Below the pieces are notes generated by a model. The model was not told the origin of the DNA and made no database searches. It saw nothing but the letters and a program-made list of their open reading frames with translations. A stretch of DNA of 64,000 bases, taken from positions 30,512-94,511 of the forward strand of contig SUUJ01000004.1 in assembly GCA_015062585.1 (NCBI GenBank), in the 5' to 3' direction. The DNA is from Alphaproteobacteria bacterium (GTDB taxonomy: Bacteria > Pseudomonadota > Alphaproteobacteria > RF32 > CAG-239). Made by a program: the position numbers and the translations under genes. Below are positions 9,441 to 19,554 of the stretch, piece by piece (within the stretch, counting starts at the first letter, position 1; each line of letters opens with the position of its first letter).

Positions 9441-12400
9441 ATGAGTTTAATTTGGGATGATATGTATAAAGACATAAAAGAATTGAAAATGTTAAACGGT
9501 AGTGGCTTGCGCAGTCTGTACCATAGCTCCAGCACACCGCAAAATATGAAAAAAATTATTGCCGAGGTTGCTGCTTCTAAGCTCATAAATCTTGATGATG
9601 AAGTTTCCACACAGACAGTTCATGACATTTTTGCCGAAGTTAAAGTTGTGAATGAACACAATGCCGCTTGCAAGGATGAAAAAGTGACCTTGGAGGCTAA
9701 AACATATGAGAATATACTCAGATACGGTCTCGGAGTACAAAAAGATATAAATGATGCATATAAAGATAACAAAGAAATTCCTCTCTCCGCAGGTATTATC
9801 CTAAAGTCGGCATTGCAAATGATAAATATTTCTTTGCAAAATCTGGGTGATGAATATAGTAAAAAAATAGACCCGGCAAAACTTGAAGAGCAAAACAAAG
9901 TCATTAATGTCGGTATTGTTGAGGGTATGAAAGTTCCTGAAAAACATTCAAGTGATGATGCTATAGATCAGTACACATTAGCCAAAGACGCCGGTGCTTT
10001 AGATGATGTTGATATTCCGGCTGATGTAGAAAAACAATTTTTGGAATATATCGCAAAAGTTACAGGTTGGCAAAATACCGATAAAGACAGCATAAAAGCT
10101 AATGACAAAACATTGTATAATTACTTTGGTAATTCGGTTGATGTTTACATAAAAGATAAAGACAGTGATCAATATAAACTGAACCCGTTGTTTGACGGAT
10201 GCCAAGAACTGGCTCAATCAATATCTTATGATTTTTCGCCAAATACAGCTAAGGAAGTTGCAAATAAATATACAACCTCGCTTAATCAACAGCTTATGGC
10301 TAATGCTCTTCAACGCGCCACACAAGATGTTCTAAAAAATAAGAAATGGTTTGACAATATAAAAACTAAAGATGAAGCTGAGGCCAAATTTAAGAGATTG
10401 ATAGCTCAACATTTTGAACGTAGCGTTTTTATTGCCGGATTGGCCAGTTCTGATGAAGTAGCAAAGGTTTTGAAAATAGATGCTGAAAGCGGTCGCGTAG
10501 AATTTGATGAAAAAAATGAGTTGGTTAGAAAAACAATTGAAAATATACAAAATAAACAGCTCAAAATTCATCCTAAGGCCGTAGCTTTAGATTCTCACCA
10601 GCTCAGAATAGAAACATCTTGTAGTGAAAAAGTACTTAAAAACTTAAAGAAAGTAGATGTTAACGAGCTACCTTTCTATCAAAAAGTACTAAGCAAAGCC
10701 CAAAATGCAGCTAAGGCCTTTTGGAACAAATTTGCCAAACAGGGCGGTTGGAAAAAATTTGTTGCAAATTTTGGTGTGTATGGTGGTGCAATAGCTTTGA
10801 TGTCTAACCCGGCAACGGCAGCTATTGTTACCGGAGCCGTTGTTTACGCCGGTTGGACAGCTGTAAATGCATGGGTTGCACCGGTTTATGATAAAGTAAT
10901 TTCTGATATGTATGAAGTTAAAGGGCTTCGAAAAGAAAAAGTCACCTTTAAGGATAGATGGGATTATATCAAAAAGAACTGGGCACATGTCAAAGAAGAA
11001 AAACATAAGGAACCCGGATTTAAAAAGCGCGCCGCATGGCGTACCGTTGAAGGCTCTGTAATAGGTCTTGCCTGCGGTGGATTGTCATTTGGCGGAGCTC
11101 CGGTATTAAAAACCTTTGTTCGTCAAGGATTAACAGCCCTGGGCAAAACAGCATCTTTGGTCACAAGTTTGTTTAAGAGAAAATCAGCTGCTAAAAAGTT
11201 GAATCAAGTATATTCGGTCAAAAATTACAATGCATTACATACTGCCGAAGAATATGTAAAACAAGATGCAACGGCGCTTGCAGCTGTTACCACAATGTCT
11301 GCTGGAATAGATACATTCCAAATCCTTTCAGGAAAAATTGATCTTTCAGACATAAATCAAGAGATTTCGGAACTCACATCCAAACTTAAAGGTAATGTTG
11401 AGGTTGTTGATGCTGAAACAGTTATTGAACAACAAGAAAATCAAGGACAACAACAAAATCAGGAACAACAAGAAAATCAAGGACAACAACAAAATCAGGA
11501 ACAACAAGAAAATCAGGAACAACAAGAAAATCAAGGACAACAAGAAAATCAGGGACAACAAGAAGTTGTCGTAGCTAATAATGATCATCTGGAGACACAG
11601 GGAGAAACTGCTGTCGTATCACATAATGGCGAAACAGTTGAAATCAAGTTGGTTAAAACAGAAAAGTTGACATTGTTGGATGAAAATTCAAAATTAAAGT
11701 TTAACAGTGATGATGCAAAAGAGATTATAGCCGGCAACAGACAAGAATTAGAAAAACTTGCTGCTGCCAATAATACAGATGCCGGTGATTATGTTGCCAA
11801 AGGAACAATTACTGACCAATCAAGAATTGGTAACGGAACTGTTGAAGAGTTTTATGAAGCGATAAAAAATGGTGATGTTACCACTATTCCTCAAGGCATG
11901 AGCGCCCAAGAATATGTCAACAGATTGTCACGCTTGATGGAACTTGCTCCGGGAGTACATAAAAAAGCCATAGATGTAATGATAAAAGATTTGCTTTGTG
12001 ATGAGTTTCAGCCGACTGATGCCGATAAATTGCTCGTTGCCAAAGCTATGAATGATATTATATACGAAAAGGGTGAATTCCCGTGTTTGTTAAAAGACAA
12101 AGACGGCAACCTTTGCTATGGTACGACATATAAATGGGGACAATATGTCGGCCCACAGAAAACAGACATATATCAACATGAAGATGGTACAACTGAAAGA
12201 TTGCCGATACGAACTACCAATCGTACAATCGGACATGGCTTTGATCCGAATTGCGGTGGGGATCCTAAAGTAGCAAATTTATATGAAAAAGGACCTCAAC
12301 CTGATTGCGGTTGTGATGATGTTGAAGTTGAGTCTAAACCGGAACCAGGACCAAAAACGGCACCAAAAACAGAACCAAAAACAGAACCGGAAGACCTGAC

Positions 12401-13664
12401 AGCCGGCGGTAATGATATTGAAGCCGAGGGTTCTAAAAATGTTGCAACACCCAAAAAGCAAATATCCGTAAATATGAGAGATCCTTATGCTGTATCTTCA
12501 TCAGTTCAATCAGGCGAAGAGCTTCCGATAAATACTAAATTTATCGGCGGTAAGGCTATGGCTTATAGAACTAAAGGGTTTGAAACTGTCGGCGTATTAC
12601 GAGTTTGGAACAAAGAAGGTGTTGTTTTCCTCGGAAACGAAACGGATAATGAAAATAATCTGATACAGACCGAAGATATTGATACAGGCATTAACGGTAG
12701 AGATTATACTTTCCATATGGCAAATAAGCTGGAAGATGTTATTGCAAAATTACCTGACGCTCCGACAAAAGTAATAGAAGCTGAGGATGGTTCAATAACT
12801 TATACCTATGAATTTGGAAAAGGCGATAATTTCAGAGTAGTTATAGATGCTCCAAAAGAAGGCGAAGAAGTTCGTATAGGACATTTCTATATCGGTAAAA
12901 AAGAAGTTATTATTGATGAAAAAGCTGCGGATGCTTTGATGACCAAAATGTCTAACAATCCATCTATGCAATTTACATCCGTAGACGGTGACGAACAATC
13001 AGGAGATGTAATTGAACGTATAGAAATCAATAAAGCAATAACCAGAAAAATGCAAGCCTACAAAGAAGACTTAATTAAAAAGATGGAAAATCCGGTATCT
13101 CCTAGTGAAAATGCAGAACACATTGTTCCTAAGATTACTACGGAAGATGTAGAAATAGCAGCAACCCAAAGAGCTGAAATTATGAAGGAAACTACAGAAT
13201 TACAACTTGTAAAATTTGAGGATGAAACAGCTGTTTTGTCGGTTAAGGGAGCTAACGGATTTAATAATATCAGGGTTCCCAAACCGGTACATGTTGATTA
13301 TGATCTTGCAAAACATCAGCCGGTTGCAACAGTTGGCGAAAATAACAATTATACAGTTGAAATAACAACAGCAGATGAACAAAAAATGCTTGTAACAATA
13401 GCTGACGGCAAGGCTTCGACAACACTTAACGGTAAACCTGTTGTCTTAGATACTGATAGCAGTACCAAAACAGAAAACTTGGTAGAACTTGCTCTAAAAA
13501 AACAAAATGTAAATATGAATTTAACTTTACATAACGAATACACCAAAAAGATTATCTCTGCTATTGAACAAGGCTCAAACAATCAACAAATCACAGCCTT
13601 AAACAGCGCTACTACTAATACAGTGCCTTTAGCTTCCCAAAGAGCTTCAGCACGTAGAGCATAA
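9441..13664 (+). CDS. Very large protein of unknown function (1407 aa) with hydrophobic segments and QQENQG repeats
   Basis: Single long ORF with SD (aggagag), own promoter and terminator; no family recognised; hydrophobic segment FGVYGGAIALMSNPATAAIVTGAVVYAGW. Confidence 0.85.
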   Translation: MSLIWDDMYKDIKELKMLNGSGLRSLYHSSSTPQNMKKIIAEVAASKLINLDDEVSTQTVHDIFAEVKVVNEHNAACKDEKVTLEAKTYENILRYGLGVQKDINDAYKDNKEIPLSAGIILKSALQMINISLQNLGDEYSKKIDPAKLEEQNKVINVGIVEGMKVPEKHSSDDAIDQYTLAKDAGALDDVDIPADVEKQFLEYIAKVTGWQNTDKDSIKANDKTLYNYFGNSVDVYIKDKDSDQYKLNPLFDGCQELAQSISYDFSPNTAKEVANKYTTSLNQQLMANALQRATQDVLKNKKWFDNIKTKDEAEAKFKRLIAQHFERSVFIAGLASSDEVAKVLKIDAESGRVEFDEKNELVRKTIENIQNKQLKIHPKAVALDSHQLRIETSCSEKVLKNLKKVDVNELPFYQKVLSKAQNAAKAFWNKFAKQGGWKKFVANFGVYGGAIALMSNPATAAIVTGAVVYAGWTAVNAWVAPVYDKVISDMYEVKGLRKEKVTFKDRWDYIKKNWAHVKEEKHKEPGFKKRAAWRTVEGSVIGLACGGLSFGGAPVLKTFVRQGLTALGKTASLVTSLFKRKSAAKKLNQVYSVKNYNALHTAEEYVKQDATALAAVTTMSAGIDTFQILSGKIDLSDINQEISELTSKLKGNVEVVDAETVIEQQENQGQQQNQEQQENQGQQQNQEQQENQEQQENQGQQENQGQQEVVVANNDHLETQGETAVVSHNGETVEIKLVKTEKLTLLDENSKLKFNSDDAKEIIAGNRQELEKLAAANNTDAGDYVAKGTITDQSRIGNGTVEEFYEAIKNGDVTTIPQGMSAQEYVNRLSRLMELAPGVHKKAIDVMIKDLLCDEFQPTDADKLLVAKAMNDIIYEKGEFPCLLKDKDGNLCYGTTYKWGQYVGPQKTDIYQHEDGTTERLPIRTTNRTIGHGFDPNCGGDPKVANLYEKGPQPDCGCDDVEVESKPEPGPKTAPKTEPKTEPEDLTAGGNDIEAEGSKNVATPKKQISVNMRDPYAVSSSVQSGEELPINTKFIGGKAMAYRTKGFETVGVLRVWNKEGVVFLGNETDNENNLIQTEDIDTGINGRDYTFHMANKLEDVIAKLPDAPTKVIEAEDGSITYTYEFGKGDNFRVVIDAPKEGEEVRIGHFYIGKKEVIIDEKAADALMTKMSNNPSMQFTSVDGDEQSGDVIERIEINKAITRKMQAYKEDLIKKMENPVSPSENAEHIVPKITTEDVEIAATQRAEIMKETTELQLVKFEDETAVLSVKGANGFNNIRVPKPVHVDYDLAKHQPVATVGENNNYTVEITTADEQKMLVTIADGKASTTLNGKPVVLDTDSSTKTENLVELALKKQNVNMNLTLHNEYTKKIISAIEQGSNNQQITALNSATTNTVPLASQRASARRA
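11430..11564 (+). repeat. In-frame 18-bp tandem repeat (QQ[E/Q]NQ[G/E])x7.5
   Basis: 135 bp of near-identical caacaagaaaatca(a/g)g(g/a)a units. Confidence 0.9.
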
Positions 13665-13679
13665 TAACCAAAAGTAAAA

Positions 13680-13711
13680 AAAAAGCACCTTTGAAAAGGT
13701 GCTTTTTTTTA
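13680..13711. terminator. Bidirectional terminator between 1407-aa ORF and secB
   Basis: AAAGCACCTTttgaAAAGGTGCTTT with flanking A and T runs. Confidence 0.85.
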
Positions 13712-13724
13712 GGCTATATAAATT

Positions 13725-14162
13725 TTAGTTTGCGGCTGCCTTATTTTTCTTTGCATTATACAAAGCCAAAAAGTCAATCGGGTTAAGCATTAGCGCCGGT
13801 AAACCAGCATTTGTTAATGTATTTGCTACGATTTGTCTGGCAAAAGGATATATCATATGCGGAATTTCGACCATGAGCACGGCTTCGTGATGCTCTTTAG
13901 GAATATTAAGCGAAACAACCGCGCCATAAGATAATTCTAAAATAAATGCTTTTTCTTCCTTGGCGTCACCGTTTATTGCTACACTCAATAAAACATTATA
14001 CACATTTTCTTCTAAGGGCTGGCTTTCTACATTAACCTCAACCGATATTTTCGGGCCATTTTCATTTAATTTCTTAAAAATGAGCGGTGCATGAGGAATT
14101 TCCATTGATAAGTCTTTGATATATTGACTGTTAATCAAAATAGCCGGCTTTTTGTCTTCCAT
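13725..14162 (-). CDS. secB: Protein-export chaperone SecB
   Basis: QYIKDLSMEIPHAP... and HMIYPFARQIVANTLTNAGLPALMLNPIDF. Confidence 0.93.
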   Translation of the reverse strand: MEDKKPAILINSQYIKDLSMEIPHAPLIFKKLNENGPKISVEVNVESQPLEENVYNVLLSVAINGDAKEEKAFILELSYGAVVSLNIPKEHHEAVLMVEIPHMIYPFARQIVANTLTNAGLPALMLNPIDFLALYNAKKNKAAAN

Positions 14163-14315
14163 AAATTTTCTCCTTAAACAAAACTTTTAACTAAAAAATC
14201 AGTCCTTGATAAATGTTTTACACTTAAAAATTGTTTAGGTCAAATGATAATAAATAGTTGATAAAAGAATGTTTGGCAGTTATATTACATATGTCAATTA
14301 AGGAGAAAAATACAA

Positions 14316-14981
14316 ATGTTGGCCATAGATATAGTAGTTTTGATTATTGTTGTAGCCCTGATATTTCACCGTTTGTGGAAGGTTTTGGGTACTCGTCCCG
14401 AAACAGAGGCAAAGCGCGTAAAACTTAGTCGCGAGGGTGCAGAAAAATTGTATAATTTGCTTAAATCCGAAGCCGAAAAGGAATTAAAAATCGATGCAAG
14501 CAAAATCGAAGAATTAGTTCCGCTCGATTCTAAACCGTTGAGCGAAATAGATGCAATTTTGGTTACTATTCCAAACTTTAAAAAAGACAGTTTTATCAAC
14601 GGCGCTAAAAAAGCTTTTCAAGTTATTACCGAAGCATTTAACAAAGCCGATATCGAAACCTTAAAAATGTTGGTCAGCAAGTCAATATTTAACAAAATGC
14701 AAGAAGTTATTAAACAGCGCAAAGAAGACAATATTACCGCTGAAACAGACTTTATTTGCTTTGAAAAAGTTGACATTATCAAAGCCTCAATTAACGATAA
14801 GCAAAAGGCATTGATAAGTGTAGAATTTGTCAGTGAGCAAGTAAATCTGTTGCGCAACAAAGATAACGAAATTATCGAAGGTGACGAAAATTATATTCAA
14901 ACAATTACCGATGTTTGGACTTTTGAACGCAGCCTCGATGCAAAAACACTAAACTGGGTTCTGGTATCTACAAAAAAATAA
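14316..14981 (+). CDS. Tim44/TimA-family protein
   Basis: N-term TM, GTRPE, and Tim44-like C-term domain (DIETLKMLVSKSIF...DVWTFERSLDAKTLNWVL). Confidence 0.85.
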   Translation: MLAIDIVVLIIVVALIFHRLWKVLGTRPETEAKRVKLSREGAEKLYNLLKSEAEKELKIDASKIEELVPLDSKPLSEIDAILVTIPNFKKDSFINGAKKAFQVITEAFNKADIETLKMLVSKSIFNKMQEVIKQRKEDNITAETDFICFEKVDIIKASINDKQKALISVEFVSEQVNLLRNKDNEIIEGDENYIQTITDVWTFERSLDAKTLNWVLVSTKK

Positions 14982-16108
14982 TGCAAAAATACTTATCTTT
15001 TATCATAGTCCTATTGTTACTTACATCCTGTGTGAAAAAAACAGATGATGTTGAACTTGAAAAAGTGTCTTTTTCAAAATTGGTCGATTTTGAAAAAGAT
15101 AATATGACGGGGGCGTATAAAGCATTTCGTAAAAGTTGCGAAGCAATAGCCTTAAAAACCGGCGAATTTATCGATGATTCTGCAATAAAGATAAATCGAA
15201 AGGATTATATGGCCGTTTGTGCAAAATCATTAGGGGTTGCACCCAAAAAATTCGGCGAATTTATAAAAAATCATTTTACTCCGTATTTGGTAACCTTTAA
15301 CGGATCTGCCGAGGGTAAGTTTACGGCATATTACGAAGCCGAGCTCAACGCATCTTATGTCAAAGACGACAAATATCGTTACCCTATATACGCCAAGCCG
15401 TACGATTTGGTAGAAGTTAACTTAAAAGATTTTGATAAAAGTCTTCCCGATAAAAAAATATTGGGACGAGTAGATTCCGGCAAGCTTGTACCTTATTACA
15501 CCCGCAAAGAAATATATGAAAAAGGACTTAATGCACCTGTTATTTTGTGGGCCGACAGCTATGTTGATTTATACATTATGCAAATTCAAGGTTCGGCTGT
15601 GGCAAAACTTCCAAACGGACAAAAAACCAGAATATCATACGCTGAAAACAACGGACACGAATTCAAAGGCATAGGCTCTATTTTGCTTTCCAAAAAAGTT
15701 ATTCCTTCCGGTCAGGCTTCTATGGGAAATATCAAAAAATGGCTCAAACAAAACTTTGATAAAGCCAAAGAGCACATGAACGAAAACGAACGCTATATTT
15801 TTCATCGTTTGGGTAATGAAGACGGTCCTATGGGCGCATTAGGGGTTGGTTTAACATCCGGCCGTTCTTTAGCTGTTGACCAGAAGTTTATACCGCTTGG
15901 TGCAATGCTATGGCTCGAAACGAGTAAGCCTGACAATAAAAAACTTAACAAATTGGTGGTTGCACAAGATATCGGCGGCGCAATAAAAGGCGCTGTCAGA
16001 GGCGATTATTTTTGGGGTTCCGGCGGTGATGATATCTTGGAAAAGGCCGGAAAAATGAACTCTAAAGGTCAATATTATATTTTAATTCCAAATCATTCGG
16101 AGAAGTAA
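14981..16108 (+). CDS. mltA: Membrane-bound lytic murein transglycosylase A
   Basis: Lipoprotein signal (LLLTSCVKK); GKFTAYYEAELNAS, LGVGLTSGRSLAVDQKFIPLGAMLWLET, DIGGAIKGAVRGDYFWG. Confidence 0.93.
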   Translation: MQKYLSFIIVLLLLTSCVKKTDDVELEKVSFSKLVDFEKDNMTGAYKAFRKSCEAIALKTGEFIDDSAIKINRKDYMAVCAKSLGVAPKKFGEFIKNHFTPYLVTFNGSAEGKFTAYYEAELNASYVKDDKYRYPIYAKPYDLVEVNLKDFDKSLPDKKILGRVDSGKLVPYYTRKEIYEKGLNAPVILWADSYVDLYIMQIQGSAVAKLPNGQKTRISYAENNGHEFKGIGSILLSKKVIPSGQASMGNIKKWLKQNFDKAKEHMNENERYIFHRLGNEDGPMGALGVGLTSGRSLAVDQKFIPLGAMLWLETSKPDNKKLNKLVVAQDIGGAIKGAVRGDYFWGSGGDDILEKAGKMNSKGQYYILIPNHSEK

Positions 16109-16633
16109 ATGGCAAAAAGAATTAACAAAGCCGATAGGCTTACTTTTAAGGCTCTACAAACGGCAATTGATAAGGGCGAACTGCAAATTGCTCTGATAAA
16201 TTCAAAAATAAATATTCCTTCATCACCGGTATATAACCCGTGGGAAGTGTTGCTTCCAACCTTAATTCCGACAGTGCTCGGCTTGTTTTTAATATGGCTT
16301 GTAGGTATTATTTTCGGCCTGATATTTATGATTGCCGGCATTTTATTGTCCTCAAATTTGGTTAAGAAAAAAATGGAACAACGCTTGTTTGATAGGAGTA
16401 AACAATTTTTTGTATCAGATTACAATTCTTGTAACGAGTTGTGGGATTTTGGCGGAATAGTTTTAATCAATTCATCAAATAAAAAACATTGTTGTGTGTC
16501 TCCTGAGGGCAATTGGAAAGAATTTGTGGTTTTGAATTATTCTCAGTATATGACCGACAAAAAAGAAGCAGTTGTCGAAGAAGTATCGCAAGCAAGTAAC
16601 GAAGATATAAAAGAAAATGAAAAAGCTGCCTGA
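16109..16633 (+). CDS. Hypothetical membrane protein
   Basis: ORF coupled to mltA stop; hydrophobic hairpin VLLPTLIPTVLGLFLIWLVGIIFGLIFMIAGILL. Confidence 0.65.
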   Translation: MAKRINKADRLTFKALQTAIDKGELQIALINSKINIPSSPVYNPWEVLLPTLIPTVLGLFLIWLVGIIFGLIFMIAGILLSSNLVKKKMEQRLFDRSKQFFVSDYNSCNELWDFGGIVLINSSNKKHCCVSPEGNWKEFVVLNYSQYMTDKKEAVVEEVSQASNEDIKENEKAA

Positions 16634-17183
16634 TATTGACAATCTTCCTCAAGACATTGATTTGTGGTACGCCGAAGTTGATGAAATTGAGGCATATAAC
16701 CAACCGCAAGAAAAACCGCAAGCGCCTCTTATAATAAAAGAAATAAAACCGTCACTGAAAGGTGAGGGGTTGTATAATCACAACTCGTTTAATGAAATCA
16801 CCTTAGGCTCTACCGCAAATATTGATAAAAATACGGCAACCAAATTTGTTAAGGGCAACTATCAGATAGATGCTCGTTTGGATTTGCACGGATACACCGA
16901 AAAAGGTGCTTTTGTAGCTGTTGCCGATTTTATAAAAAATTGTTATATCCAAAGGAAAAGGTGCGTTTTGATTATTACGGGCAAAGGGCTTCGTGATGAT
17001 AACAAGCCTTGGTATGAAACTACCGGTGTCATAAATCAAGCCCTAATCGGCTGGTTGAATAACCCCGAAATAAGACCGTTTATTTTGAGCGTGGCTCAAG
17101 CCAAGCAATCGGATGGAGGAAGCGGGGCCTATTATATTTTGCTAAAGCGTCAACGCAATTCAAATAAAACCGAAATATTTTAG
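16617..17183 (+). CDS. Smr-domain protein
   Basis: LDLHGYTEKGA...VLIITGKGLRDDNKPW...VAQAKQSDGGSGAYYILLKR. Confidence 0.9.
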   Translation: MKKLPDIDNLPQDIDLWYAEVDEIEAYNQPQEKPQAPLIIKEIKPSLKGEGLYNHNSFNEITLGSTANIDKNTATKFVKGNYQIDARLDLHGYTEKGAFVAVADFIKNCYIQRKRCVLIITGKGLRDDNKPWYETTGVINQALIGWLNNPEIRPFILSVAQAKQSDGGSGAYYILLKRQRNSNKTEIF

Positions 17184-17645
17184 CAAAGCAAAAACAACCG
17201 CAATTTCCATAACAATCATAAGCTTGTACATTGCCTGAAAACTTTTCTTGGATGTTTTATGCTTAAAAAATCTTTGCCCGAAAAAAGCACCTATCCATCC
17301 GCCCAAAAATTCCAAGGTATGTAAATCTTTTTCCGGTATGCGCCAGGCTTTTTTTTGTGCCGCCTTTTTATCGGCACCATAGGCAATAAAAGTTGATATA
17401 TTTATACTGCAAATATGAAAGACCAAAAACAGCAATAATGTCTTATAAGTAAAGATATTTTGAATCTTAAAAACATTATTTTCAAAGAAATATGAGGCTA
17501 TTACCACCAATCCGATATTAAGCAAATAAAACTTGTTGTGCTTAAGCGGTGGTATAATTACCGCCAAACCTAATAAAATTAACAAAAAAGCGCCGGTCAG
17601 CATAAATAAACATTCCCTATAAATTTTAGCACATAGTTTATTCAT
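17160..17645 (-). CDS. DUF1294-family membrane protein
   Basis: YGADKKAAQKKAWRIPEKDLHTLEFLGGWIGAFFGQRFFKHKTSKKSF. Confidence 0.85.
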   Translation of the reverse strand: MNKLCAKIYRECLFMLTGAFLLILLGLAVIIPPLKHNKFYLLNIGLVVIASYFFENNVFKIQNIFTYKTLLLFLVFHICSINISTFIAYGADKKAAQKKAWRIPEKDLHTLEFLGGWIGAFFGQRFFKHKTSKKSFQAMYKLMIVMEIAVVFALLKYFGFI

Positions 17646-17756
17646 AAACCAAAGTTAAATAAAAATCAAATAGTGAATAAGTGAGAAAATGTATTTTTCA
17701 TTTGCACGCAATTTATTTATATTATTCATAATGGTTCATACTAGGGAGCAATCATA

Positions 17757-18539
17757 ATGAAAAAACAGCTTATTTTGGGTCTATGTATATTATCTGTGGC
17801 ATCTTGCGGTGGTTTTTCCAAACAACATCGCAGTTACACTCTTGCCGATATGTTTGTATGGGGCGATGATTATGAAGCTCAGGCAGATCCTCAATATGTA
17901 AAAGTATCATACAAAGAGATTGACCCTTCACAAGCTAAAGAAGTTGAAGATGATAAACATAAAAGCCATCAATATAACGAAGATGTTGATGTAAAATATG
18001 TCGAAGTAGAACAGCTTGAAGAAAATGAAACAACACCCAAAGAGGTTGAAAAAATTGCAGTAAAAGAAGTGGTTATTGAAGAAGCAAAACCCAACAAAGA
18101 TACTCAAACATACACTTTAGCCAAACGCTCAGAACGTTATAAAAATGTTGATGAAACCTTCTCACCTAATGTTTATGCAATCTTGGCATCTCGTGTTGTA
18201 AATAAGCTTTTAATGGATTTACCGGGTATTACGGCTGAAAATCCGTCACCTACGGTATATATTGCCGATACTGAATATGCCGACAGATATATGCCCGAAG
18301 CTGTTGATGTTGCAGGCAACACTACAAAAGAAATTTTAACCAACTCCAAAATGGTAAAAATTGCTTCGGATGAAACCGGCGGAACCTACATATTAAAAGG
18401 CAGACTCACCAATATAAATACTCCGGAAATTCCGGTGTTCAAATATTCTCTGAGCTTATATGACAGAGAAAACAAACTCATCGACAGATGGACAGACACC
18501 ATTCGCCAAGTTCAAAATGATGATGGAAGCTGGTGGTAA
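17757..18539 (+). CDS. Lipoprotein, possibly LpoB/CsgG-like
   Basis: Lipobox LSVASCGG; C-terminal alpha/beta region resembling LpoB-type domains. Confidence 0.6.
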   Translation: MKKQLILGLCILSVASCGGFSKQHRSYTLADMFVWGDDYEAQADPQYVKVSYKEIDPSQAKEVEDDKHKSHQYNEDVDVKYVEVEQLEENETTPKEVEKIAVKEVVIEEAKPNKDTQTYTLAKRSERYKNVDETFSPNVYAILASRVVNKLLMDLPGITAENPSPTVYIADTEYADRYMPEAVDVAGNTTKEILTNSKMVKIASDETGGTYILKGRLTNINTPEIPVFKYSLSLYDRENKLIDRWTDTIRQVQNDDGSWW

Positions 18540-19552
18540 TGCAACTTTTTAAGATTGTCCTTATTCTTGCTCTTGTATTGGCAAAAAATTCAATTGCTCA
18601 GGTCGAAGAAAACTCCGGCGAAATAGATGTTTTTGCTAAGGTTTGCGAGAATTTATCTTCTTCCGAAAGCCGAGCTTCTGCTCGTTTGCGTGCTACGGAT
18701 AAGGCATCTTTTAAGGCTGTTGAAGAAATTCCCGAACTGCGTGAGTTTCGCCAATATCTTGATCCGCACCAATTTAATTTACATATTTACAAATTGATTG
18801 ATAATTATTTTGAGGATATGGCAATCAATGTCCTAAGCCAAGATAATGAAAAAGTTTGCGTAGAGGTTAGCGGGTATATACGCACATCATCGATAAATGA
18901 AGTTTTTAGTGATATAACCGATATTCAAGACGGTAACACAACTCTTGTAGTTGAAACAGAAAATGTTGAAGAAAATGTCAATATTGTTATTCCTCCAAAG
19001 CCGGAAATAAATATCAGCAAAGAAATTGCCTATGACTATTCTGATGACGAAATAGTTGAGGAGTACATAATTGAGGACGAGAATATAACACCCCCCATAC
19101 CCACCTTACCAAAGGCAGAAAAAAATAATGGTGTTTCGGTATTTATAGATAGAACGATGTTTTACAATGACACATCTACCAACGGATTTTTTGCACATTT
19201 GGAACAAGAACTTCTAAAAGCCGGAAAATTAAATATACAGGCAAAATTTGACAATCCGAAGTATATCTTAAGAACTAAAGTTTTAAAAGCAAAGGTTGAT
19301 AATATCAATTCTGAGACAGGCCGTCTTCAAATAGTTGTCAGTGTAGAGTTGACCGACACTTCAAATTCTGAGACCACCACCGAACATCAAAATCGCTTTA
19401 TCTTATTTAATACATCGGAAGATGCTCAAGCTAAAGCAGCTGAGCTGACAAAAAATTTGTTAGCTGACGGTGTGGCAAAAATCTTGCCGCAAATCAAAAA
19501 AGCTAATGATATTTTGCTGAAGAACAATATAATTACTCCGCCGAGTAAATAA
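18539..19552 (+). CDS. Secreted/periplasmic hypothetical protein
   Basis: TAATG overlap with preceding stop; signal peptide MQLFKIVLILALVLAKNSIAQ. Confidence 0.7.
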   Translation: MQLFKIVLILALVLAKNSIAQVEENSGEIDVFAKVCENLSSSESRASARLRATDKASFKAVEEIPELREFRQYLDPHQFNLHIYKLIDNYFEDMAINVLSQDNEKVCVEVSGYIRTSSINEVFSDITDIQDGNTTLVVETENVEENVNIVIPPKPEINISKEIAYDYSDDEIVEEYIIEDENITPPIPTLPKAEKNNGVSVFIDRTMFYNDTSTNGFFAHLEQELLKAGKLNIQAKFDNPKYILRTKVLKAKVDNINSETGRLQIVVSVELTDTSNSETTTEHQNRFILFNTSEDAQAKAAELTKNLLADGVAKILPQIKKANDILLKNNIITPPSK

Positions 19553-19554
19553 TT

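Noticed and set aside
11346-11588. 80-aa minus-strand Leu/Phe-rich ORF
   Set aside because: Pure antisense translation of the QQENQG minisatellite
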